This document shows positions 26,317-33,204 of a stretch of DNA of 64,000 nt, one piece after another; the first letter of the stretch is position 1; every line of letters starts with the position of its first letter. Where the stretch lies: positions 9,339 through 73,338 of the forward strand of contig JBBPIE010000035.1 of NCBI GenBank assembly GCA_038040485.1, in the 5' to 3' direction. The position numbers and the translations under genes were made by a program. The stretch comes from Onstottus_B arcticum (GTDB lineage Bacteria > Acidobacteriota > Blastocatellia > UBA7656). A model generated the notes under the pieces. That model worked only from the letters and a program-made list of their open reading frames with translations. It was not told where the DNA came from and searched no databases.

Positions 26317-26469
26317 ATGTCGTCAATAAGCGCCGACAACCTATGCGCGCACCCCGAATGCTCGTGTCCGGCAATCTGGGACGGTAACTATTGCAGCCTA
26401 TCCTGCAAGGCGACGCCAGACGCAAGCACTTGCGAGTGCGGGCACCCGGAGTGCGAAGCCACTGCGTAG
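26317..26469 (+). CDS. Bacterial metallothionein-like Cys-rich protein
   Basis: A 50-residue protein with nine cysteines in the pattern CAHPECSC ... YCSLSC ... CECGHPEC, with His residues between them. This resembles the SmtA/BmtA family, which binds zinc, cadmium or copper. The ATG at 26317 has AAGGAG 9 bases upstream; another ATG at 26311 is only 3 bases from it. It is the first of a series of small stress-type genes. Confidence 0.8.
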   Translation: MSSISADNLCAHPECSCPAIWDGNYCSLSCKATPDASTCECGHPECEATA

Positions 26470-26534
26470 TTCCGACGGTAGGTGACGCGTGCGGTTTCTA
26501 AGCGGGCGTTTCATCCGAGGAAGGGAAAAAGTCG

Positions 26535-26663
26535 ATGGCAGCAGAAAGCGATAATGCGGATGGAGCGGCATGGGCGGCGTTCACCTTGTTAATTCTCTTG
26601 TTGGTGCTCGGCCTACTCTATTTTGGAGGAGCGTTCGTAAGCAAACCAGGGATAGTAGGTTAG
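26535..26663 (+). CDS. Small single-pass membrane protein, 42 residues
   Basis: The frame encodes an acidic N-terminus (MAAESDNADGAAWA), one hydrophobic helix rich in Leu (about residues 15-34) and a short tail. GAGGAAGGG precedes the ATG by about 9 bases. No family is recognised. It is probably real, given its ribosome site and neighbours of the same kind. Confidence 0.65.
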   Translation: MAAESDNADGAAWAAFTLLILLLVLGLLYFGGAFVSKPGIVG

Positions 26664-26833
26664 CTCGATCTAATTGTTGCCTAGTGGTTTGTGCGGTTTG
26701 CAACTAATGAATTCGTTACTACGAAGGTTGTGAGCTTCGAGCCCCTTGATCGCATTCAACGAATACAGATCGACCTGGGTTCGTATGCCTCTTAACCGGA
26801 ATCCAGCACTGATCGAAGAAAGGAGACAACGCA

Positions 26834-27040
26834 ATGTTGAACAAGGACGAAGTGAAGGGCAAAGGGAAGCAAGTCAAAGGAAAATTGAAAGAAGAGGTCG
26901 GCAAGCTGACACGTAATCGCCAACTCCAGGACGAAGGCCAGGTCGACCAACAAGAAGGCGAGATCAAAGAAGGATTCGGTAAGGCTCGCCGCAAGGTGGG
27001 AGAAGCAGTGGAGAAGGTTGGCAAGACTATTTCCCGCTGA
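26834..27040 (+). CDS. CsbD-family stress protein
   Basis: A 68-residue, highly charged helical protein with the CsbD pattern (DEVKGKGKQVKGKLKEEVGK, later GEIKEGFGKARRKVGEAVEK). CsbD proteins are general-stress proteins in many bacteria; their biochemical role is unknown. AAGGAG lies about 10 bases before the start. It is single, between other small stress-type genes. Confidence 0.92.
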   Translation: MLNKDEVKGKGKQVKGKLKEEVGKLTRNRQLQDEGQVDQQEGEIKEGFGKARRKVGEAVEKVGKTISR

Positions 27041-27164
27041 TAGGCGTCGCGGAATTAACCTCGCGTGGCGCTCGGCACCGATACTAGTTCGAGAGAACCG
27101 GACGGATCCGAGCGCTCCGCCTTTTGTCTAAATCGATGCTGAAGCCCTAAAGGAGGGGCACGAA

Positions 27165-27653
27165 ATGGCTAAACTTGTTACTGGTTTGTTCAAGACTCGA
27201 GGCGTCGCGGAGAACGCCGTTGAAAGCCTGATCCACAACGGCTATCCGCGCGAGGACATCAGTCTTCTAATGTCTGACGCGACGCGTGGTCGAGAGTTCG
27301 CGCTTCAAATGGCGACAAAGGCTCCGGAAGGAGCCGCGACCGGCGCAACTATCGGAGGCGCAGTGGGAGCGATCGCGGCCGGACTGGTGGTGCTGGGAAT
27401 CGTCGTCGTTCCGGGACTTGCCCTTGTCGCGGCAGGCCCAATCGTGGCGACGCTGGCTGGCCTGGGCGCAGGAGCCGCCGCAGGCGGAGTGGCCGGAGCG
27501 CTGATCGGCCTGGGCTTGCCTGAACACGAAGCAAAGTTCTACAACGAGGCCATCGAGAAAGGCGGGATTCTGTTGGGCGTTTATGCTCACGATGACCGCG
27601 CCGGACAAGCGAGGAAGATCCTCGAGGCTTCGGGGGCAGAAAAGGTCAAGTAA
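27165..27653 (+). CDS. YflT-like general stress protein with glycine-rich membrane core
   Basis: A 162-residue protein. Residues about 1-45 look like the YflT/heat-inducible domain (VTGLFKTRGVAENAVESLIHNG...DISLLMSD). The centre (about 58-122) is a Gly/Ala-rich hydrophobic hairpin of the glycine-zipper type. The end repeats the alpha/beta pattern (AKFYNEAIEKGGILLGVYAHDD). The start is preceded by AAAGGAGGGG, about 7 bases away. Proteins of this layout are usual in general-stress clusters; the mechanism is unknown. Confidence 0.85.
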   Translation: MAKLVTGLFKTRGVAENAVESLIHNGYPREDISLLMSDATRGREFALQMATKAPEGAATGATIGGAVGAIAAGLVVLGIVVVPGLALVAAGPIVATLAGLGAGAAAGGVAGALIGLGLPEHEAKFYNEAIEKGGILLGVYAHDDRAGQARKILEASGAEKVK

Positions 27654-27831
27654 ACCGAGAGCTGGGAAGCTGGCTTTTCTGCCAGCCCCGCGTGATTGCC
27701 GGAATAAATTGGGAGTCAAGAATGAGCGAAGGCTTGACCGGCTCCTCACCTCCCGCAATCACGCGGGTGTCTTTTATGTAGGGAATGGCCGCGGAGTAGT
27801 TGTTCACAAGGCCTTAGAGAGGGAACACCCT

Positions 27832-28056
27832 ATGGAAATGAGACGGAACCCTGACACTGACCAGCCACCGCTTCCTTCGGATGAGCCTGAAAAGTCGCCG
27901 GTAATCATGCCGCCGGACCAGCCTGGACGGCGAGAAGAAGATGAACCCGATCCACCGCCAAGAGGCGACCCGCCGAACGATGAACCGACCCGAATACTAG
28001 CCCGGTACGAGCGAGAGCAGCGCAAGACGTTGCAACTCCCACAGCGCGCCTTTTGA
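27832..28056 (+). CDS. Small proline-rich hydrophilic protein
   Basis: A 74-residue protein rich in Pro, Asp, Glu and Arg (PPDQPGRREEDEPDPPPRGD). It is probably disordered, with a short helical end (RILARYEREQRKTLQL). The frame opens earlier, but the ATG at 27832 has GAGAGGGAAC about 8 bases upstream. Function unknown. Confidence 0.55.
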   Translation: MEMRRNPDTDQPPLPSDEPEKSPVIMPPDQPGRREEDEPDPPPRGDPPNDEPTRILARYEREQRKTLQLPQRAF

Positions 28057-28074
28057 CTGTCGATCGCATGACGT

Positions 28075-28302
28075 TTATTCCCGTGTCGCGTCTGGGATCG
28101 TTCGTATTCGGCTTACAACACCTCGGATAAGCTCGTCTTGGCGAAATCCCAGCAGGTGGGAAACCGCGTCGTTTGCCTGCAGGATTCTGCCCGCCAGGTC
28201 GGACACAAATACCGGGTCGGGCGCGTTGGCGATGATGTCCGCAGCAAGAAGGCTGTGCGACTTGGTCGTTTTAAACTCGAGAAGTGCGAGGGCTAACGAC
28301 AC
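28075..28302 (-). pseudogene. Truncated PAS-domain fragment
   Basis: The 75-residue frame contains only the first half of a PAS domain (IIANAPDPVFVSDLAGRILQANDAVSHLLGFRQDELI) and then ends. PAS domains need about 100 residues, and there is no kinase or other output domain. It is most likely the remnant of a sensor protein gene, or less likely a small regulatory fragment. It follows the ferritin-like gene on the same strand. Confidence 0.6.
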
Positions 28303-28347
28303 GCCTTAGTTTGCTCGAGCAAAGGCCAGCCGCGTTCCTGCACCTAC

Positions 28348-28899
28348 TCAGCCTGGGGAACCCCCGGCCGGATTCAAAGTCGTGAGCATGTTTGACAGAT
28401 CGTCGGCGTGTTCTTCTTCTTTTGCCAGAATCGATTCGATAAGGACGCGGGTGGTCGGATCGTCATTTCCAAGCCATCGGACGATCTCGGAGTATGACTC
28501 GATGGCTATCCGCTCGGCGACGAGGTCCTCGCGGATCATGTCCACAAGTGAGTCGCCTTCGACGTATTCCGAGTGGCTCCGCGTCGCCAGGCCTTTCGGA
28601 TCGAAGTTTGGTTCGCCCTTGAGCTGGGTGATTCGTTGAGCCACCTGGTCGGCGTGCACTTGTTCTTCGTTGGCGTGCTGAAGGAACTCTTGCGCGACCG
28701 GCTCGGCGTTGATGCCGCTCGCCATGTAGTAGTGACGCTTATAGCGGAGGACGCAGACGAGCTCAGTCGCCAGCACTTCATTCAACACGGCGATCACTCT
28801 CTCGCGATCAGCCTTGTAGCCCTCCGTCACCGGGCCTTTCTCGATCTGTTGGCGCGCCCTGCGCCGAATCTCCTTCACGTCTGATAGAAACTCGCTCAT
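28348..28899 (-). CDS. Ferritin-like / bacterioferritin-type diiron protein
   Basis: A 183-residue four-helix-bundle protein. Candidate iron ligands occur in helix order: E46 region (NEVLATELVCVLRYKRHYY), EEQVHADQ, a Glu in RIAIESY and EEEHADD near the C-terminus. Members store or oxidise iron and protect from peroxide. AAAGGAG is about 9 bases before the ATG. The partner gene downstream is a PAS remnant. It could also be called Dps-like, but the length and the late EEEH motif favour the bacterioferritin-like group. Confidence 0.85.
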   Translation of the reverse strand: MSEFLSDVKEIRRRARQQIEKGPVTEGYKADRERVIAVLNEVLATELVCVLRYKRHYYMASGINAEPVAQEFLQHANEEQVHADQVAQRITQLKGEPNFDPKGLATRSHSEYVEGDSLVDMIREDLVAERIAIESYSEIVRWLGNDDPTTRVLIESILAKEEEHADDLSNMLTTLNPAGGSPG

Positions 28900-29247
28900 A
28901 TACTCATCTCCTTTGACACGACGCTGTATTCTCCACGCGCGCCGAGTACAACGCGCATCGGGATCGTTAACTTTAGCGCGCGCTTACATCGAGCACAACA
29001 GCCTCCGCAAGCTTTTTCGGCGGCGAGTCCGATGCAAGAAGTTCGTGTCGCAGAAGATCGCCGACACACCCTCCGTACTACGAACAATTCTCTGCACGAT
29101 CTTTGAGACTTGGTGGCTCCTCGGTGAGAGATTGCTTTTCACCGGAAAGCCGCCGAGTCGCAAACATCATGATGCAGAGAAGCGGGCTTTTGAGGAGGAA
29201 GCTGTGGGCTGGAAGTGCCCACAGCCTCGGGTTGATTGTCGATTGTT

Positions 29248-29418
29248 CTAGCGGGTCTGGAAGTCGCCGCCCTTCTTTTTGTTCTTGTCCTTGTCTTGAA
29301 CACCCTGGTCGTATTGCTGCTCGCTGGGTTCGCCGGGGGTTCGGCCTTTCCCGAGCTCGTCTTGATCCTGGCCAGGCTTGCGATTTTCTTCCTGAGGTTT
29401 TGGTTTGTTTGCTGACAT
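29248..29418 (-). CDS. Small hydrophilic Lys/Gln/Gly-rich protein, 56 residues
   Basis: The frame starts at ATG 29418 with AAGGAG 8 bases upstream and ends at TAG 29248-29250. It is extremely hydrophilic (MSANKPKPQEENRKPGQDQD, ending DKNKKKGGDFQTR) and probably disordered, like other desiccation or general-stress small proteins. It is in a different frame from the longer ORFs over this stretch, which lack such a site. I know no family for it. Confidence 0.7.
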   Translation of the reverse strand: MSANKPKPQEENRKPGQDQDELGKGRTPGEPSEQQYDQGVQDKDKNKKKGGDFQTR

Positions 29419-29533
29419 AAGAGCGCTCCTTTCGTGAATACAATTCAGGTCGTTAATGAATAGACCCAGGCTGCCTATCCCCCTTACCCTTTGCTCGAAG
29501 CGCCTGGAGAGTTGAAGGTCGTTGCGTCTCGGT

Positions 29534-29686
29534 TTATGAAACTACTCGACGCCCGGTCATCAACTGGAACACCAGCACCACCGCTGCGACAACCAGAAGC
29601 AGGTGAATGAAACCACCTAAGGCATAGCCGCTCACAAGACCGAGCAGCCAGAGTACCAACAGAATAAGAAAGACTGTCCAAAGCAT
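29534..29686 (-). CDS. lmo0937-family small membrane protein
   Basis: A 50-residue protein almost entirely hydrophobic with two predicted membrane segments. It matches the lmo0937 family as I know it: MLWTVFLILLVLWLLG start, SGYALGGFIHLLL centre and a basic GRRVVS end. The ATG is preceded by AAGGAG, 7 bases away. The role is unknown; such genes are common beside CsbD and DUF3309 genes. Confidence 0.9.
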   Translation of the reverse strand: MLWTVFLILLVLWLLGLVSGYALGGFIHLLLVVAAVVLVFQLMTGRRVVS

Positions 29687-29943
29687 GATGTTCTCCTTCG
29701 ACCGCGTTCAGTCTGAGCCGACGACTCATCCGGATCAGCCGAGCCTCGCGACTCGTTCCTCATTCAGAGCCGTTTTTCAATCCAGTTCTTGATTCACAAT
29801 GGTAAGAGCAACCTCCGTTCCAACCGACAACATCTGCGATTTCGTTAAAGGATGATAGGACGTCAACAAACGGCTACGACGCTGTACTCAAAAAGAACGT
29901 ACCCGTTGTCCCAATGTCTTACACCGCCTCACGGCGGGCAAGG

Positions 29944-30167
29944 CTAGTGCCGGCGTCGCTTTCTTCCACTCTTTTCCCCCAACGAGTGGTTCTTCTTTCC
30001 GCGCCTGTTGCCAGACTTCTTGCCGCCGCCTGGCTCCTTGTTGACCGTAGCCCGCGCGCGACCGTTTGCTTCCTTTCAGAAACGCTTCGATGCTCGTAGC
30101 TGTCAGCGATGCGCTCCGCGTGACGCTTCTGCTCGTCGGTATGTTTTCCTTTGTCTCCCTGTGGCAT
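29944..30167 (-). pseudogene. Frameshifted small basic protein of the 'plasmid stabilization'-labelled family
   Basis: From ATG 30167 the frame reads MPQGDKGKHTDEQKRHAERI...YEHRSVSE, a known start for a small basic family often labelled plasmid stabilization protein. The expected continuation (KEANGRARATVNKEPGGGKK...KKNHSL) is present in another frame, up to TAG at 29944-29946. The two are joined if one A is added to the run at 30074-30076 (GAAAG would be GAAAAG). As given, translation runs instead to a stop at 29919. It is either a real single-base loss or a homopolymer sequencing error. Confidence 0.75.
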
Positions 30168-30223
30168 GTTCGCTTGTCCCCTGCTTCGAGTGATTGGCAG
30201 ACTCGAGGTCGGACAGATCTCCG

Positions 30224-30427
30224 CTATGGAAGTTTGAATCTGGTTGCCGGCCGAACAAACAACGGCATCTGCGCTCCGGTTGAAGTCAGGAACCCGTCGG
30301 TCCACGCGTCCTTGCGCGCTCTCTGGTCCGCGCCCGCATCGTTGTTTGAGTTAGATCCGCGTTGCGGAGGTTCTCCTTGGACCCGCGCGTCGTGTGCCTT
30401 CGATGAGTTTCGTGTTCGAGAGATCAT
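30224..30427 (-). CDS. Small hydrophilic protein overlapping the DUF3309 gene
   Basis: A 67-residue frame with AGGAGG 5 bases before ATG 30427. The ATG overlaps the stop of the DUF3309 gene by 4 bases (ATGA). The first half is polar (SSKAHDARVQGEPPQRGSNS), the second half is less regular and could be the result of a frame change. No family recognised. Confidence 0.55.
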   Translation of the reverse strand: MISRTRNSSKAHDARVQGEPPQRGSNSNNDAGADQRARKDAWTDGFLTSTGAQMPLFVRPATRFKLP

Positions 30428-30621
30428 GCTAACCTCCTGTGAATTGAATCGATTGTTCGCCGGTTAGGCCCCTGCCGGCCGACGAGCGCGAGGACGATGA
30501 TCACCAGGAGGACTACTCCGAGGAGTCCGCTTGGGCCATAGCCCCAGTTTTTGCTGTGAGGCCACCGTGGCACCGCGCCGAGCAACATGAGGATCAACAG
30601 GATTACTATAATTGTGATCAT
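30424..30621 (-). CDS. DUF3309-family small membrane protein
   Basis: A 65-residue protein with two hydrophobic helices around the family core AVPRWPHSKNWGYGPSG. It matches DUF3309 as I know it. The C-terminal 17 residues (QGPNRRTIDSIHRRLA) are longer than usual. The ribosome site is weak (AAGAAG). The stop overlaps the next small gene by 4 bases. The function of the family is unknown. Confidence 0.88.
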   Translation of the reverse strand: MITIIVILLILMLLGAVPRWPHSKNWGYGPSGLLGVVLLVIIVLALVGRQGPNRRTIDSIHRRLA

Positions 30622-31287
30622 TTGCAGTTCTTCTTTTTCTCTTGAACTGGTTGTCAGGCGATCGATAACTCCGATTCGTCTGAGCCCTGACTCGCCCTGT
30701 TAGGCAAAGGCTGTTCCCGTCGCGCAAGCCTCGCGCTCACGCTGGTTTCGTATTGATTCTGAATTCTCAACGGCTGGCGAGCCACGTTAGTGATGTGAAT
30801 CGAGACAGCGCTGCATTCCAAGCAGACACGCGCTGTTTTGCTCAGACGCCCACGTTCCCAAATGTCGCATGGCACCACGATTGCCGCCGCGATCTTGGCG
30901 CTCGTGATTTGGGTAGTTCCGTAAGAAGATGGAGCGATCGTGAAAAAAGAAGAGAACAGCCAGGTTCTATTTACGGCTGAGTCCAAGGGAGGAATCCGTT
31001 GCCCCGTGGTCGGGCTGCAACGTGCTCTTTCTTTTTCACGAATGTCCCGTATTGGACCGAAATCCCTCGCGAGTCAGCATATGATTCGCGTACCGCGCAC
31101 AAGTTGCGGTGTTGCTCGTCGCGTTCGATACGGAAAAGAACTCCGAACCGGCGGGCGGGCTGTTGATATGCACGTGCGATTCGGTGAACAAGCCGCAGCC
31201 AGTACGAGCTGCCATTCCATTAGGGGAGAACTAAACCGCCTGCGCAGTGTTTTTGGTCTGCGACGGTCAAACAGAGGAGGAACTACC
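30622..31287. other. Region of 666 bases without a convincing gene
   Basis: It lies between the divergent DUF3309 and DUF6130-like genes. Several frames are open, including one in frame with the DUF6130-like gene from 30940, but they have no recognisable domain and irregular composition. A tiny frame (30858-30920, MSHGTTIAAAILALVIWVVP) lacks a ribosome site. It may contain decayed small genes. Confidence 0.5.
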
Positions 31288-31755
31288 ATGTCGAATCATA
31301 CTGTAAGAAGGGGCCTGAGGAGCGGAGCGTTGATCTTTACGTTATGCGCGTTGATGATCTCGCTCAGTCTCGTGTTAGCGCTTGCGGTGGCTGCTCACGC
31401 TGAGCCGACATCTCACGAGAGCAATCCGGCGGCAAGGAACGCGTTTCCCCAGCCGGGCACGTTGACTGCCGTGCTGGTCGATCCCGCTGAGAACGCCAAA
31501 GAGAAGACCGCAACGGTGAAGGTTGAGGTGACCGGAGTCAAGCTGATTGATCCGGCCTTGACCAACAAACGGCCGACGAAGGGCGAGGGACATCTTCACT
31601 ATCGAGTCGATAACGGACCGGTCATCGCGACAACGGCGACAAAACTCAGTTTCCACGAGTTGACCCCCGGGCAGCACAAGATCGTCGTCATGCTTGCGAA
31701 CAACGATCACAGTCCGAGCGGTCTCGAGCAGACGCTCGCGATAACAATCCCGTAA
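31288..31755 (+). CDS. Exported DUF6130/DUF4399-like protein
   Basis: A 155-residue protein. The signal peptide is clear (basic MSNHTVRRGLRSG, hydrophobic about 14-33, cut near AHA|EPTS). The mature part contains a beta-sandwich type sequence with GHLHYRVDNGPVIATTATKLSF and LANNDHSPSG, which I associate with DUF6130. The start has AGAGGAGG about 7 bases upstream. The periplasmic role is unknown. The following two genes are on the same strand. Confidence 0.78.
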   Translation: MSNHTVRRGLRSGALIFTLCALMISLSLVLALAVAAHAEPTSHESNPAARNAFPQPGTLTAVLVDPAENAKEKTATVKVEVTGVKLIDPALTNKRPTKGEGHLHYRVDNGPVIATTATKLSFHELTPGQHKIVVMLANNDHSPSGLEQTLAITIP

Positions 31756-31876
31756 CAAGTCGTCAATTGATAACCAGGTTCGCTGAGCCGGGGTAGTATG
31801 ACGCGGCTCGGCGGACCTCAGAGGAATGCGCCATGAACCCATAGATCCTCGTGGCAGCGTTCAAGAGGAGCAAAAC

Positions 31877-31999
31877 ATGGAAGGTGCTGGGCGAGGTTGT
31901 CTTGCCGGTCTGATCTCGTGGAAGCTTGGCGGCGGATTCATATCGACGATCATTATTTTCATCATCGTCTTCTGGCTGCTCGGCTATGTGCACTGCTAG
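31877..31999 (+). CDS. Small single-pass membrane protein, 40 residues
   Basis: The frame MEGAGRGCLAGLISWKLGGG... carries a strong hydrophobic segment (about 21-38) and ends HC. AGAGGAG precedes the ATG by about 7 bases. The stop codon overlaps the ribosome site of the DUF1003 gene, 9 bases before its start, so the two are co-translated. No family known. Confidence 0.65.
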   Translation: MEGAGRGCLAGLISWKLGGGFISTIIIFIIVFWLLGYVHC

Positions 32000-32008
32000 G
32001 AGATAACG

Positions 32009-32796
32009 TTGAGTTCACAACATCGATCCGACTACTCGGATAAATCCGTCAACGATAAGAATCCGGAACTGGCCGGCTTCGTCCAAAGGAATATCTCCGC
32101 GATCATCAAGATGCGCGCGGAAAAAGAGCGTGAGAAGAATCTCCAGGAACGCGCTGCCGACGCGCTCACGATGTTTTCCGGCAGCATGATGTTCGTGTTC
32201 GTCCACGCAGTCTGTTTCGGCTTGTGGATATTGTTCAACGTCGGCTGGCTCGGGGGAGGGACACCGTTCGATCCTTTTCCATTCAGCTTGCTGACGCTGA
32301 TTGTCTCGCTGGAGGCAATCTTCCTCTCGACGTTCGTGCTGATCAGTCAGAACCACGCGGGCCAGATGGCAGACAAGCGCGCGGATCTGGATTTGCAGAT
32401 CAACCTCTTATCCGAGCATGAGATCACCCGGCTCCTAACGCTGACCGACGCCATCGCAGATCATCTGGGCATACAGGTCGAGAAGAAACCCGACAATGAT
32501 GAGCTAAAGAAAGATGTTGACGCCAAGCAGTTGCTGGAGGAGATCGAGTCTCGAGAGAAGACTGAGAAAGNNNNNNNNNNNNNNNNNNNNNNNNNNNNNN
32601 NNNNNNNNNNNNNNNNNNNNNNNNNNNNNNNNNNNNNNNNNNNNNNNNNNNNNNNNNNNNNNNNNNNNNNCAGACCAAGAATCTGTTGAGAATCTTGGCG
32701 CTCTTGGCGGTTGGTCGATTCGCCGTTGACGCCAAGCAGTTGCTGGAGGAGATCGAGTCTCGAGAGAAGACTGAGAAAGAGAAGCACAACAAATGA
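32009..32796 (+). CDS. DUF1003 membrane protein, interrupted by scaffold gap and duplication
   Basis: The start is TTG at 32009 with AGGAG 7 bases upstream. The protein is polar at first, then has two membrane helices (about residues 55-75 and 88-108 in FSGSMMFVFVHAVCFGLWIL and LLTLIVSLEAIFLSTFVLIS), then NHAGQMADKRADLDLQINLLSE, the DUF1003 core. After residue 187 the frame enters 100 N. The 55 bases before the gap are repeated at 32725-32779, where they continue to KEKHNK and a stop at 32794-32796. The true stop is probably 17 bases into the gap or at 32796. Function of DUF1003 is unknown. Confidence 0.85.
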
Positions 32797-32927
32797 CCAT
32801 CAAACAAGGGCAGTGTTCCTATTTGTGTGTTGCTCGATTGGAAAACCGCCAAGCCGCCAAGAACGCCAAGGTCAGACCAAGAATCTGTTGAGAATCTTGG
32901 CGCTCTTGGCGGTTGGTCGATTCGCCG
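32516..32927. repeat. About 200-base tandem duplication over the 3' end of the DUF1003 gene
   Basis: Block A (55 bases, gttgacgccaagcagttgct...) occurs at 32516-32570 and 32725-32779. Block R (55 bases, cagaccaagaatctgttgag...) occurs at 32671-32725 and 32873-32927. The order is A - gap - R - A - 93 bases - R, so the 100 N most likely stand for a second copy of the 93 bases. R with the preceding ccgccaag units forms an inverted element (cgccaag ... cttggcg). Confidence 0.85.
32571..32670. other. Scaffold gap of 100 N
   Basis: Exactly 100 N inside the tandem duplication at the end of the DUF1003 gene. Confidence 0.99.
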
Positions 32928-32976
32928 ACAAACGAGCAACACAAACTCTAGGACACTACCCAAACCAGCAAACTGT

Positions 32977-33186
32977 TTGGTTGAAGCCCAGGCGTTGAAG
33001 GAAGCTTGTGAAGAAGTTGAAGATCAGGAAGACGAGCACATTTATCACAGCAAGGGTTGGTGCCGTGAGTTGTGGATTGAGTCGCTAGGTATGCCTGCCG
33101 TGCTACCGCCACCCGAAGAGGAGAAGGATGTAAAGACCGCGATCGGAGCGGCTCGCGCAGCGAAAGCGCGAGAGAGCATGCTTTGA
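32977..33186 (+). pseudogene. Possible 5'-truncated gene fragment after the repeat
   Basis: The last about 68 codons before the stop at 33186 look like genuine protein (ALKEACEEVEDQEDEH, then GWCRELWIESLG and a Pro/Glu-rich part and AIGAARAAKARE). Upstream in the same frame is only the ccgccaag repeat element. No start or ribosome site is seen. It is probably the C-terminal end of a gene cut by the repeat; the family is not recognised. Confidence 0.4.
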
Positions 33187-33204
33187 GTCAATGGGCGCCC
33201 GTCG

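Noticed and set aside
30940..31287. N-terminal extension of the DUF6130-like gene
   Set aside because: The ATG at 31288 has AGAGGAGG and begins directly with a signal peptide; the extension is unlike protein sequence.
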